A stretch of DNA of 43,307 bases from an uncultured Rhodospirillales bacterium (GCA_903927465.1 CAIYMY010000079.1:1-43307); one strand, 5' to 3'. Positions 16,231 to 24,861 are shown, counted from the first letter of the stretch. Numbers and translations are program-made. Notes: a model not told the origin generated them from the sequence alone.

Positions 16231-17052
16231 ATGAGCGACGGGTTTGGCAGTCAGGGCGATCGGGCGGCGGCGGGGCTGGAGCTTGCCCATTCGCCGGCGG
16301 AACTCCGCCAGGGCATCGCTGAGGCTTTGGCCAATGATGGCGCCGGCCTCAGGCTTGATCTGCAGCCCGTCTGCAGCGCCAATGGCCTGGAAACCGTGGG
16401 CTATGAGGCGCTGCTGCGCTGGGTGCACCCCGATCTTGGCCCCATCCTGGCCATGGAAACGGTCAATGCTGCAACCCAGGCGGGCATGGCTGCCGCGCTG
16501 GATGCCTGGGTTTTCAATGAGGCCTGCCGGATCCGCGCGCGCTGGCCGCGTTCCGCCCCCTATGTCTCCGTGAATATCACAGCCGAGGCATTCCTGCGCG
16601 GCGATGGCACCGCTTTGATGCGCCGCGCGCTTTATGATGCGGATACAGACCCCCGTGGCTTGGCGGTAGAACTGCCGGCCAATGCGGTCTCACTCTGGCA
16701 TGATGCGGCGGCCAATCTGGCAGCCGGGCTGCGCGGGCTTGGCGTTGTCGCGGCGCTGGATGATTTCGGTGTGGCGCGCGGCACCATCCTGGCCTTGCGC
16801 GCGATTCCCTTTCCCATGGTGAAGCTGCACCCAAGCCTTTGTGCCGGGCTGGATGGGGAAGCTCTCTCGGCGCGGCGCGCGCTGGCGCTCACCACCGGCC
16901 AGGTGGAAACCGCCCATGCGCTGGGCACGATTGTGGTCGCGAAAAGCGTGGAAACGCTGGCGCAGCTTCGTGCCCTGGAGAAGGCCGGCTGTGACGCCAT
17001 GCAGGGCTGGCTGCTGGGAAGGCCCGGCAAGGTGCCGAACCTGATCGAATAG
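16231..17052 (+). CDS. EAL-domain protein, probably degenerate
   Basis: This 273-residue protein has an EAL phosphodiesterase fold without other domains. The EAL motif itself is kept (YEALLRW, Glu59), as are VNIT (Asn114), the glutamate in VELPAN, LDDFG (Asp177-Asp178) and the lysine in MVKLHP (Lys198). However, the catalytic-loop motif usually written xAEGVET reads VAKSVET, so lysine (238) replaces the expected glutamate. It may therefore bind cyclic di-GMP or a protein partner rather than hydrolyse it. I prefer the ATG at 16231, which has GAGGACGC upstream, over the ATG at 16201. It is convergent with the ABC permease operon, 22 bp apart. Confidence 0.88.
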   Translation: MSDGFGSQGDRAAAGLELAHSPAELRQGIAEALANDGAGLRLDLQPVCSANGLETVGYEALLRWVHPDLGPILAMETVNAATQAGMAAALDAWVFNEACRIRARWPRSAPYVSVNITAEAFLRGDGTALMRRALYDADTDPRGLAVELPANAVSLWHDAAANLAAGLRGLGVVAALDDFGVARGTILALRAIPFPMVKLHPSLCAGLDGEALSARRALALTTGQVETAHALGTIVVAKSVETLAQLRALEKAGCDAMQGWLLGRPGKVPNLIE

Positions 17053-17073
17053 CCGGCGTCAAAGTGCTGCGAC

Positions 17074-17988
17074 TCAGCCCTTTACATCCATCGCCTGGCG
17101 CAGCCCATCGCTCACCAGATTAAAGCAGATGGAGGTCACGAAAATGCAAATCCCCGGCAGGATCGCGACCCAAGGCTGCACATAAATCGCGGTGCGCAGC
17201 GTATTCAGCATCAGCCCCCATTCCGGTTCCGGCGGCTTGGTGCCAAGCCCAAGGAAGGAAAGGCCAGAGGCCAAGATCATCGAAACGCTGATCAGCGATG
17301 TCGCATATACAAAGATCGGCCCCAGCACATTGCCCAGCACATGCACGCGCACAATGGTGAAGGCATTGGCGCCTGAGGCGCGCGCCGCATCCACGAAATC
17401 CAGATTGCGCACGCCCGTGGTCACTGTTTCCGCCACGCGGATAATGGGCGGGATGAAGACCAAGGTCAGCGCCAGAATTGCATTGATAATCCCCGCGCCA
17501 AGCGCGCCTGAGATCGCCACCGCCAGCAGCACGGATGGGAAGGCGTAGAACACATCCGTCACGCGCATGATGGCCATATTGGTCTTGCCGCCGGCATAAC
17601 CCGCCAGCACGCCCAGCACCGTGCCAATCACAAAGGCCAGCGCGACAGGCGTAATACCCATGAACCAGGAAAGCCGCCCGCCATAAAGCAAGCGCGTCAG
17701 CATATCTCGCCCAAGTTCATCCGTGCCCAGGATATAATTCGGCGTACCAACAGGTCGCAGGCGCCGGATCATGCTGCCCTGATAAGGGTCATGCGGCGCA
17801 ATCAGCGACGCGAAGACGAATGCGAGCAGCATCAGCAGCAAGACCGACGCACAGAAGATCGTCACCGGGTCGCGCCGCACGCGTTTCCAGACACCTGCCC
17901 AATAGCCGGTGGAGCTTTCTGCCGCCTGCCGCGCCTGGACCGCAAGTTCAGCTTCCGCCGCCGATGGGGTGGTTGCGCTATTGGACAT
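17074..17988 (-). CDS. Peptide-type ABC transporter permease (DppC/OppC-like)
   Basis: This 304-residue inner-membrane permease belongs to the nickel/dipeptide importer family. After a cytoplasmic start come about six membrane segments. LGTDELGRDMLTRLLYGGRLS near residue 100 is the OppC N-terminal hallmark, and the cytoplasmic EAA loop reads ARASGANAFTIVRVHVLGN. It pairs with the DppB-like protein to form the channel. It is the third and last gene of the minus-strand operon, 4 bp after the DppB-like gene. No ATPase gene follows; the next gene is the EAL protein on the other strand. Confidence 0.93.
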   Translation of the reverse strand: MSNSATTPSAAEAELAVQARQAAESSTGYWAGVWKRVRRDPVTIFCASVLLLMLLAFVFASLIAPHDPYQGSMIRRLRPVGTPNYILGTDELGRDMLTRLLYGGRLSWFMGITPVALAFVIGTVLGVLAGYAGGKTNMAIMRVTDVFYAFPSVLLAVAISGALGAGIINAILALTLVFIPPIIRVAETVTTGVRNLDFVDAARASGANAFTIVRVHVLGNVLGPIFVYATSLISVSMILASGLSFLGLGTKPPEPEWGLMLNTLRTAIYVQPWVAILPGICIFVTSICFNLVSDGLRQAMDVKG

Positions 17989-17992
17989 TGCC

Positions 17993-18946
17993 TCAGCCCC
18001 GCTTGATGCGCGGATCGAGCGCGGTTTGCATCAGATCCACCAGAAGATTGAGTCCGACGAAGAACATGGCCAGCACCAGAATGGTCCCTTGCAGCACCGG
18101 CAAATCGCGCTGGAAGATCGCGTTGTTCAGCAAAAGCCCAGTGCCGGGCCAGGAGAATACGGTCTCAACCAGAATTGAACCGCCCATCAGATAGCCAAGC
18201 TGCAAGCCCATCACCGCAAGCGCGGTGGGGGCGGCATTCTTCACCACATGCAGGAATACGCCGCGCCGCGTGAGGCCCTTGCCGCGCAGCGCGGTCACAA
18301 ATTCCTGGTTCATGATCTCCGCAATAATGCCGCGCACCGTGCGTGTAATGATCCCCATGGGAATCACGCAAAGCGTTACGGTTGGCAGGATCAGGTGCTT
18401 GATATGCTCCCAATTCCAGGTCCAATCGGAAGACCCACCTGGCCCCGCACCCATGGCCGGCAGCCAATTCAATTGGACGGAAAAAATCACCACCATCACC
18501 ATGCCAAGCCAATAATGCGGCACGGAAACGCCGCCGACCGCCAGCGTCACTGCCGCGCGATCAAGCCAGGAACCGCGGAAGGTGCCAGCAAGCCCACCCA
18601 GCACGCAGCCAAGGATGAAGCCCAGCAGGGAAGCGGAAGCCGCCAGCATCAGCGTATTGCCGATGGCGCTTGAAAGATCAGACCAGACCGGCCGGCCGGA
18701 AGCGAGTGACCGCCCCAAATCGCCCTGCACCACTTTCAGCAGCCAAAGCCCAAATTGCACAGGCAGTGGCTTATCCAACCCGTAATCGCGCCGCACCTGT
18801 TCCACCACGTCGCCCGGCGCATCGGGCGGCACGATAGCGTTGATCGGATCACCAGGTGCGATCTGCACCAGCATGAAACAAACGAACCCAACCGCAAGCG
18901 CGATGGGGATGGCATAGGCAATGCGGCGGATCAGGTAGAAGAACAT
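17993..18946 (-). CDS. Peptide-type ABC transporter permease (DppB/OppB-like)
   Basis: This 317-residue inner-membrane permease matches the DppB family. It starts MFFYLIRRIAYAIPIALAVGF, continues with FMLVQIAPGDP, and has the EAA loop TALRGKGLTRRGVFLHVVKNAAP near residue 220. The VETVFSWPGTGLLLNNAI segment is diagnostic for this subfamily. It forms a heterodimer with the downstream DppC-like permease. The solute-binding protein gene lies 49 bp upstream, giving the order SBP-DppB-DppC. Confidence 0.94.
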   Translation of the reverse strand: MFFYLIRRIAYAIPIALAVGFVCFMLVQIAPGDPINAIVPPDAPGDVVEQVRRDYGLDKPLPVQFGLWLLKVVQGDLGRSLASGRPVWSDLSSAIGNTLMLAASASLLGFILGCVLGGLAGTFRGSWLDRAAVTLAVGGVSVPHYWLGMVMVVIFSVQLNWLPAMGAGPGGSSDWTWNWEHIKHLILPTVTLCVIPMGIITRTVRGIIAEIMNQEFVTALRGKGLTRRGVFLHVVKNAAPTALAVMGLQLGYLMGGSILVETVFSWPGTGLLLNNAIFQRDLPVLQGTILVLAMFFVGLNLLVDLMQTALDPRIKRG

Positions 18947-18995
18947 CGTCTCTCCAGGTATCGCCGGGCGGTGATGGCCGCCCGGCGATCAGATG

Positions 18996-20612
18996 TTACT
19001 GAATGAAGGGCAGGCGCAGATCCACGAACCAGCTTTGTGGCTGCACGTAACCGCGCACACGCGGGCTCATGGCACGCGGAGACACGTCATGTGCAATCCA
19101 GATGAACAGCGCCTCATCCACACCAGCCGCATGCAAGCGGGCAAGTGCGGCATCACGCGCTGCCGGTTCGAAGGAATTGCGCGCTTCCGCGATCATCGCG
19201 TCAAAGCGCGGATTGTTGAAGAAGCCCCAATTGTTGGAAACCGGCGGCGCCATTTTCGAATCCCAGAAGCGCACCATGGCGAAGAAGGGGTCCATGGCGG
19301 CGAAGGACACGTTGGTGGCATGTGCCCCGCGCGCAGAGGCATGGGTGCAGCCCTGGCGCCAATTGGCGAACAAGGTGTTCCATTCCACCACGTCGAATTC
19401 CACATTCACGCCGATTCCCTTCAGGTCCTGCTGAAGGAATTCATTCATGGGCAGCGGCTGCATCTGGCCCGAACCGGAAGCCGAGATTTGTACCTTCAGC
19501 GTCAGCGGGCGTTGCGCCGTATAGCCCGCTTCCGCCAGCAAGCGGCGCGCTTCCGCCTTGTCGGTGCGGATATTGAAGCTCGGGTTGCCGAACCAGGGGT
19601 GGCCGCGCGGCACTGTGCCGACTGGCACCGACATCATGCCCCCCAGCAAGGTGCGCAGCCCCTCGCGGTCAATGCCAAGATTGATGGCCTGACGCACGCG
19701 CACATCGCGGAGCGGCGAGCCTTCAGCGAAGCAGGGCTGCCAGGGCCAGACATGCGGCTGCGCATTGCTGGTGATCACCATGCCACGCTGGCGAAGCTGC
19801 GGAATGGCATCCGGTGAAGGCGCTTCAATCCAATCCACCTGGTTGGACAAAAGTGCGGCAGTGCGCGCATTGGCTTCGGGGATCGGCAGGATCACAATGC
19901 GATCAAGCTTCGCCTTGTCCGACCAATAGCCATCAAAGCGCGCATATTCCGCACGTTCACGCGGGACAAAGCGCGTCATGCGGAAGGGGCCGGTGCCCGA
20001 TGGCTCACGCGCAAAGGCGTTCCAGGTCGCTTCCGCGGTTGGGTTCGCGGCGCGTAGCCGCTCCCATTGCGTGGGGCTCGCCATGAAAAGATTAGTCAGG
20101 TTGATTGGCAGCAGGCTATCCGGTTCAGACGTGAACAGCGCCACCGTCAGATTATCAATCTTTTCCGCGCGGCGCAGCGTTGGCATACGGGTCGCGGTGA
20201 GGCCCACCTGGCGCGGGTCATAATGCGGGGCTTCGCGGTCCAGGATCTTGCGCACATTCCACACCACGGCATCGGCGTTGAAATCCGACCCGTCATGGAA
20301 TTTCACACCACTGCGAAGCCGAAACACCCAGCGCGTTCTGTCAGTGGCATCAACCGCCCATTCGCTCGCAAGACCGGGGATGACAACCGAAGGCTTTTCT
20401 GCCGAGGACAAATCCCACATGGTCAGGCCGTCAAACAGCGGAATGCCGGTGAAGCGGTTGCCCTCAAAACCCTGGTCGGGCTGGCCGTGGGTCAGCGGAA
20501 TATCCGCAGCCGTCATGCCGATTCGCAGCGTGCCCTGGGCTTGTGCGATGGACGCCCCGAGCACCGGCAGCGCCACCAGGCAGGCTGTCATCAAGAATTT
20601 CTTCAAACGCAT
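18996..20612 (-). CDS. ABC transporter substrate-binding protein, family 5 (peptide/nickel type)
   Basis: This 538-residue periplasmic binding protein delivers peptides or similar organic solutes to the two permeases. The signal peptide is KKFLMTACLVALPVLGASIA with cleavage after AQA. Family-5 features are VFRLRSGVKFHDGSDFNADAV near residue 105, DRIVILPIPEANAR, VRQAINLGIDREGL and RRLLAEAGY. I choose the ATG at 20612, which has GGGAGAG just upstream, over an in-frame start eight codons earlier. It heads the minus-strand operon. A 9-bp hairpin lies in its leader at 20640-20661. The solute cannot be named; the divergent racemase-like gene hints at an amino-acid or peptide-like compound. Confidence 0.94.
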   Translation of the reverse strand: MRLKKFLMTACLVALPVLGASIAQAQGTLRIGMTAADIPLTHGQPDQGFEGNRFTGIPLFDGLTMWDLSSAEKPSVVIPGLASEWAVDATDRTRWVFRLRSGVKFHDGSDFNADAVVWNVRKILDREAPHYDPRQVGLTATRMPTLRRAEKIDNLTVALFTSEPDSLLPINLTNLFMASPTQWERLRAANPTAEATWNAFAREPSGTGPFRMTRFVPRERAEYARFDGYWSDKAKLDRIVILPIPEANARTAALLSNQVDWIEAPSPDAIPQLRQRGMVITSNAQPHVWPWQPCFAEGSPLRDVRVRQAINLGIDREGLRTLLGGMMSVPVGTVPRGHPWFGNPSFNIRTDKAEARRLLAEAGYTAQRPLTLKVQISASGSGQMQPLPMNEFLQQDLKGIGVNVEFDVVEWNTLFANWRQGCTHASARGAHATNVSFAAMDPFFAMVRFWDSKMAPPVSNNWGFFNNPRFDAMIAEARNSFEPAARDAALARLHAAGVDEALFIWIAHDVSPRAMSPRVRGYVQPQSWFVDLRLPFIQ

Positions 20613-20901
20613 TGCGTCACTCTCCCTTTGTCGCAATTGGGCAGTTTCGGGGGAAACTGCCGCCTAAATTTTATTGCTACGCTCGCCCCCAGGGCCAAGG
20701 CCCGGACGACAAGACAGTGCTTAAACGCAGCAAAGCCCGTGCCACCCCCCAGCCTTGGGCTGGCGGTCAGGGGTCTTCATCCATGCCCAAATTAATGGCA
20801 GCACTGCCCAATCATGAGGCGCCGCACGCCCAGGCGCGATAGGAAGTTCGGAGCCCCCAGCACCCTTGCCAGCCCCACCGGCAAAGCGGCAAAAGCGCGC
20901 C
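20613..20901. promoter_or_regulatory. Divergent intergenic region upstream of the ABC operon and the racemase gene
   Basis: These 289 bp contain a perfect 9-bp inverted repeat GGCAGTTTC/GAAACTGCC (20640-20648 / 20653-20661) 28 bp upstream of the binding-protein start. A smaller hairpin CCAGCC/GGCTGG lies at 20749-20763. The first would be in the leader of the ABC operon mRNA. Promoters are expected here, but I cannot place them. I see no gene. Confidence 0.4.
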
Positions 20902-21648
20902 ATGCGCATCCTGCTTCTGAACGGCAATACCGATCCCGCCATCACCGCCCTGATCGCCGCCCGCGCGCAGGAAGCCCTGCCCCGGCTTGGCCTGCCCGCT
21001 TGCGATCTGGTGCCCGCGACCGCCCCCTTTGGCGCGCGCTATATCGCAACCCGTGCGGCAGTCGCCATTGCCGGCCATGCGGTGCTGACGGGCCTCGCTC
21101 AGCATATCGGCCAGGATAATCCGCAAGGTTTTGGCGCCGCCATTATTGCCTGTTTCGGCGAGCCCGCCATTGAAGCGGCGCGCGAATTGCTGCCCATTCC
21201 CGTGGTCGGCATGGCGGAAGCTTCAATTACGCTGGCGCTGGAAAAGGCACCGCGCATTGCGCTGCTGACCGGGGGTGCCGCCTGGGTGCCGATGCTGGAA
21301 GAATTCGCGCTGATCCGCGGCCATGGGCAAGACCGCGTGCAGGTGCGATCCGTGCCCCCCACCGGCGACATGATCGCGCGCGAACCTGAAAAAGCACTGC
21401 ACCTGATCGCCGAAGAAGCACGCCAAGCGGTGGCGGATGGCGCTGGCGTGGTGGTGCTGGGCGGGGCTGGCCTGGTGGGCCTTGCGCCAAAGCTTGCCGC
21501 AATGCTGCCCGTGCCGGTGCTGGATAGCCTTGATTGCGCGCTGGTCATGGCCTGCCGAGCTGGCCGCGCCAATGGCCGCGCCCCTGGCCGCGTGGTGCAG
21601 GCGCCGCAGACCGGGCTTGAGGCGAAGCTTACCGCCATGATGGGGTAA
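20902..21648 (+). CDS. Asp/Glu/hydantoin racemase-family protein lacking the second cysteine
   Basis: This 248-residue protein belongs to the aspartate/glutamate/hydantoin racemase superfamily. It starts MRILLLNGNTDPAITALIA, the typical hydantoin racemase N-terminus. The first catalytic cysteine is kept in IACFGEPA (Cys84). Where the family normally has LGCAGL with the second cysteine, this protein reads VLGGAGLVGL, with Gly188. Two-base racemisation is therefore doubtful. A one-cysteine decarboxylase or isomerase-like reaction is an alternative, although arylmalonate decarboxylase keeps the other cysteine. I chose the ATG at 20902 because an earlier in-frame start would add 12 residues ahead of the strand. 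It diverges from the peptide-type ABC operon. Confidence 0.85.
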   Translation: MRILLLNGNTDPAITALIAARAQEALPRLGLPACDLVPATAPFGARYIATRAAVAIAGHAVLTGLAQHIGQDNPQGFGAAIIACFGEPAIEAARELLPIPVVGMAEASITLALEKAPRIALLTGGAAWVPMLEEFALIRGHGQDRVQVRSVPPTGDMIAREPEKALHLIAEEARQAVADGAGVVVLGGAGLVGLAPKLAAMLPVPVLDSLDCALVMACRAGRANGRAPGRVVQAPQTGLEAKLTAMMG

Positions 21649-21665
21649 CCCACGCAAAAAACTAT

Positions 21666-21680
21666 GTAAGGACTACTTAC
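21666..21680 (+). promoter_or_regulatory. Short inverted repeat upstream of ilvE
   Basis: GTAAG (21666-21670) and CTTAC (21676-21680) are separated by 5 bp, about 60 bp before the ilvE start. It could be a small operator, but 5-bp arms are close to chance. Confidence 0.2.
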
Positions 21681-21741
21681 CTTTCACCCAGACCCGCGCT
21701 AACCTGATCGCGCTTAGAAAAAACTCCGAGGATACGCAGCA

Positions 21742-22815
21742 ATGGCTTCCTTCCCGATCACCCGCACCACAACGCCCAAGGTGAAGCCCGCCGATGATGA
21801 TTTGGCCTTCGGCAAGGTGCTGACCGATCACATGTTCCTGATGGATTATCAGGAAGATAAGGGCTGGCATTCGCCGCGGATCGTCCCCTATGGGCCGCTC
21901 AGCCTGGATCCCGCGACTTCCGTACTGCATTACGGCCAGGCGATTTTTGATGGGCTCAAGGCGTTTCGCGGCGATGATGATCAGATCCGCATGTTCCGCC
22001 CAGATCGCCATGCGGAACGCTTCAACCGCTCTGGCCAGATCATGTGCATGCCGGAATTGCCGGTGGATATCATTCGCCAAAGCTTTGATGCGCTGGTTGG
22101 GCTTGAACATGAATGGGTGCCGCGCAAGCCCGGCACCGCGCTTTATCTGCGCCCGACCATCATCGCGACCGATGTGATGCTGGGCGTGCATCCGGCGCAT
22201 AATTACCTGTATTTCCTGATCCTTTCGCCCGTTGGCACCTATTACAAGGAAGGCGTGAAGCCGGTGAAAATCCTGGCGTCAGACACGCATGTCCGCGCGG
22301 TGAAAGGCGGCACCGGGGAAGCCAAAACTGCCGGCAATTATGCCGCGAGCCTGGCCGGCCAGCGCGATGCCGCCAATGCTGGCTATTCGCAAGTGCTGTA
22401 TCTGGATGGCGTGAACCGCAAATACCTCGATGAAGTCGGCACGATGAACATCATGCTGAGAATCGGTGATGAGGTGATCACGCCGCCACTGACGGGCACG
22501 ATTCTGGATGGCGTGACGCGTGCCAGCACCATGCAATTGATGCGCGATTGGGGGCTGAGGGTCACCGAACGCCAGATTGCCATTGATGAAGTCATGGCCG
22601 CCGGCCGTGACGGCACGCTCAAGGAAATGTGGGGCACGGGGACGGCGGCGGTGGTCTCACCGGTCGGGACGCTTGGCTATAAGGGCGAGGATGTGCTGAT
22701 CAATGGTGGTGAAATCGGCGATGTCACGCGCCGGCTTTATGATGCCATCACCGGCCTGCAATATGGCCGCAGCAATGACCCGCATGGCTGGATGAGCATT
22801 GTGCGCAAGGGGTGA
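21742..22815 (+). CDS. ilvE: Branched-chain amino acid aminotransferase
   Basis: This 357-residue fold-type IV PLP enzyme interconverts leucine, isoleucine or valine with their 2-oxoacids and glutamate. The N-terminus has the long-form entry (DDLAFGKVLTDHMFLMDY). LHYGQAIFDGLKAFRG is the substrate-side motif, and the PLP lysine is in GGTGEAKTAGNYAAS. EVGTMNIMLRIGDEVITPPL and VSPVGTLGYKGE near the C-terminus match the long subgroup with family-typical length. GAGGATA precedes the ATG. It appears to be a single-gene unit. Confidence 0.95.
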   Translation: MASFPITRTTTPKVKPADDDLAFGKVLTDHMFLMDYQEDKGWHSPRIVPYGPLSLDPATSVLHYGQAIFDGLKAFRGDDDQIRMFRPDRHAERFNRSGQIMCMPELPVDIIRQSFDALVGLEHEWVPRKPGTALYLRPTIIATDVMLGVHPAHNYLYFLILSPVGTYYKEGVKPVKILASDTHVRAVKGGTGEAKTAGNYAASLAGQRDAANAGYSQVLYLDGVNRKYLDEVGTMNIMLRIGDEVITPPLTGTILDGVTRASTMQLMRDWGLRVTERQIAIDEVMAAGRDGTLKEMWGTGTAAVVSPVGTLGYKGEDVLINGGEIGDVTRRLYDAITGLQYGRSNDPHGWMSIVRKG

Positions 22816-22824
22816 GATAGCCCT

Positions 22825-23001
22825 TCATTCCTCCTTCTTCGCGCCGTCGGTTACGGCGCGCTGCTTGGCCTTTTCGGCGGATAGCCGCGCGCGTTCGGCT
22901 TTGGTCTGCCCGTATTTGGCGCGATTTTCCGCGGCCTTTGTTTCGGCGGCGTCGCGTGCCTTGGCCTTACGGGCGCGATTGAGGTTGACGATTTCAGCCA
23001 T
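22825..23001 (-). CDS. DUF4169-family small basic protein
   Basis: This 58-residue protein begins MAEIVNLNRARKAKARD and is rich in Ala, Lys, Arg and Glu, predicted as one charged helix. The start and composition match DUF4169, a short alphaproteobacterial family of unknown function. It lies convergent with ilvE (9 bp between stops) and divergent from the dienelactone hydrolase (41 bp between starts). It is easily missed because it is so short. Confidence 0.85.
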   Translation of the reverse strand: MAEIVNLNRARKAKARDAAETKAAENRAKYGQTKAERARLSAEKAKQRAVTDGAKKEE

Positions 23002-23042
23002 GCACGCAGGATAGGTGAATACATCCCGAAAGGAAAACGCCC

Positions 23043-23708
23043 ATGCCCTTGATCTCTCTTACCGCCGCCGATGGTTTTCGCCTGCAAGCCTATCGCACTG
23101 GCCCCCAAGATTCGGATCGCGCCTTGGTGGTGACGCAGGAAATTTTTGGTGTGAACCGCCATATCCGGAAGCTCTGCGATGATTTCGCTGCTGCCGGCTA
23201 TGCCGTGATTGCACCGCAGCTTTTTGACCGCGCGGAACGCAATGCGGAGCTTGGCTATGACGCCGCCGATCTGGCGCGCGGGCGCGAATTGCGCGGCAAG
23301 ATTGATGCGGGCAAGACCGTTTTGGATGTGCTGGCGGCTGCGGCTGCCCTGCCCCGCCAAGCGAAGCGCGGCATTGTTGGCTATTGCTGGGGCGGCACGG
23401 TCGCGTGGCATGGCGCAACCCGCACCAGCGCCTTTTCTGCGTCCGTCGGCTGGTATGGTGGCGGCGTTGCTGCGGCGAAGGATGAAGTGCCGAATTGCCC
23501 GACACAGCTCCATTTCGGCGAAACCGATGCCTCAATCCCGATGAGCGATGTGGAAGCAGTCCGCGCCGCGCGGAAGGAAGTGGAAGTCTTCGTCTATATG
23601 GGCGCCGGCCATGGTTTCGGCTGCGATGAGCGCGGTTCTTACGTGGCGAAGGATGCCGCGCTAGCGCAGGAACGCACGCTCGCGTTTTTTGCCAAGCATC
23701 TTGGCTGA
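23043..23708 (+). CDS. Dienelactone hydrolase-family protein
   Basis: This 221-residue alpha/beta hydrolase resembles carboxymethylenebutenolidase. The nucleophile elbow is GYCWGG (a cysteine nucleophile, as in dienelactone hydrolase). The acid is probably in HFGETDASIPMSDV and the histidine in YMGAGHGFGCDERG. The start has ALVVTQEIFGVNRHIR, typical of this family. It is cytoplasmic. The substrate is probably a lactone or ester, and no aromatic-degradation genes are near, so the role is open. AAAGGA precedes the ATG. Confidence 0.92.
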   Translation: MPLISLTAADGFRLQAYRTGPQDSDRALVVTQEIFGVNRHIRKLCDDFAAAGYAVIAPQLFDRAERNAELGYDAADLARGRELRGKIDAGKTVLDVLAAAAALPRQAKRGIVGYCWGGTVAWHGATRTSAFSASVGWYGGGVAAAKDEVPNCPTQLHFGETDASIPMSDVEAVRAARKEVEVFVYMGAGHGFGCDERGSYVAKDAALAQERTLAFFAKHLG

Positions 23709-23745
23709 AAGATAGCAGCGCGGGGCACGCCCCGCGCCGATAATA

Positions 23746-24180
23746 TCAGACTTTCTTGTCGGTGGAGAGGCTCTTCACCTCCTCCATCGCCTCGGCAAAG
23801 CGTGAGTGCAGTACTGAAACAGCTTCACCGCTCGATTTTTGGATCAGATCAGCCAATTCCTGCATCTGCCCGACAGCACGTTCATAAGTGGCCTTGGCCA
23901 TTTCCGCACGCTTCGCTGCCTGTTCTTGTATATCGGTCGGGCTCGCCATACTGCGCATGGCATCCTGCATTTCAGCGACCGATTGCTGCACGATTTCCAT
24001 ATGCCGTTCTGCAACTGCGCGCGCACCTTCCAGCGCCACCTTATTGGCGGCCGAGATGGCTTCCAGATTCTTCTGCTGCGCCTTCGCAAGCGCGCTCATA
24101 TCCGGCATGGCGGGCAGACGAAACTCCGCGAAGAATTTCGTCATGTCCATATTGGGCTTGAAGCTGAACGGGTCGGTCAT
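23746..24180 (-). CDS. Phasin-family protein
   Basis: This 144-residue protein is almost entirely helical and charged, like phasins that coat polyhydroxyalkanoate granules. Signs are MTKFFAEFRLPAMPDM near the N-terminus, followed by heptad-like QQKNLEAISAANKVALEGARA and HMEIVQQSVAEMQDAM. No signal peptide is present. The ATG at 24180 is used; longer in-frame readings run through the intergenic region. A TetR gene ends 49 bp upstream on the same strand, which may control it. Confidence 0.88.
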   Translation of the reverse strand: MTDPFSFKPNMDMTKFFAEFRLPAMPDMSALAKAQQKNLEAISAANKVALEGARAVAERHMEIVQQSVAEMQDAMRSMASPTDIQEQAAKRAEMAKATYERAVGQMQELADLIQKSSGEAVSVLHSRFAEAMEEVKSLSTDKKV

Positions 24181-24229
24181 GGGGGTGCTCCGGTGGTGGA
24201 CGGCCAGTATAGACCGCCCGTGCTTCAGG

Positions 24230-24838
24230 TCACGAAATTTCCGCTTCGGGTGCCGGCTCGGCACCGCCGCGCAGCAGGCCAAGCGGGCGCGCAATCCGCT
24301 CTGCCCGATCAAGCGCCGAATCGAGCGCGGCCATGGTGCTGCCCATATCCGGGCTTTCATCGCGCACCCAGGCGCGGATGGTCGCCAGCCACACGCCGGC
24401 AAGGCCAATGGCCAGCACCCGCGCTTGGCAGCTTTTCGCTTCAATCTCGGCCGCTTCCAGCATCCAGCGCATGGCAACGCCGATATGCGGCGCGAGCGCC
24501 AGCGCAATGGCAGGGTCGCGGCGCATATCTTCGAACAGGCGCAATATCCCCGCCCGATGCGGCTGCATTGCATCCAGCCGACGCATCAGCACATCAAACA
24601 CGCGGTCCCGCGCCGAACCGCCCTGGCCCGGAATGGTGCCGGCCAGCACGGCCTGATCCATCACCCGTCCATGCAGCAGCAACAAATCAAGCCGGGTTGG
24701 AAAGCGTTCGCGCAAGGTGGCGGTATCGGTGCCCGCTTCTGCGGCCAGGTGGCGCATCGTCAGCCCAGGCCAGCCATGCGCGGCAATGACGCGCCAGAGC
24801 GCGGCGATCAGGGCTTCGTCGTTGGCGGTTTTGGTCAT
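24230..24838 (-). CDS. TetR-family transcriptional regulator
   Basis: This 202-residue regulator has a TetR N-terminal helix-turn-helix (about residues 8-55): ALIAALWRVIAAHGWPGLTMRHLAAEAG, then TATLRERFPTRLDLL. The C-terminal ligand/dimer domain is helical and unlike common subclasses; a COQ9-like tail is possible. It lies upstream of the phasin gene on the same strand, so autoregulation plus phasin control is plausible but inferred. The ligand is unknown. Confidence 0.85.
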   Translation of the reverse strand: MTKTANDEALIAALWRVIAAHGWPGLTMRHLAAEAGTDTATLRERFPTRLDLLLLHGRVMDQAVLAGTIPGQGGSARDRVFDVLMRRLDAMQPHRAGILRLFEDMRRDPAIALALAPHIGVAMRWMLEAAEIEAKSCQARVLAIGLAGVWLATIRAWVRDESPDMGSTMAALDSALDRAERIARPLGLLRGGAEPAPEAEIS

Positions 24839-24861
24839 GGCAGGGATATGGCGCTCAATGC

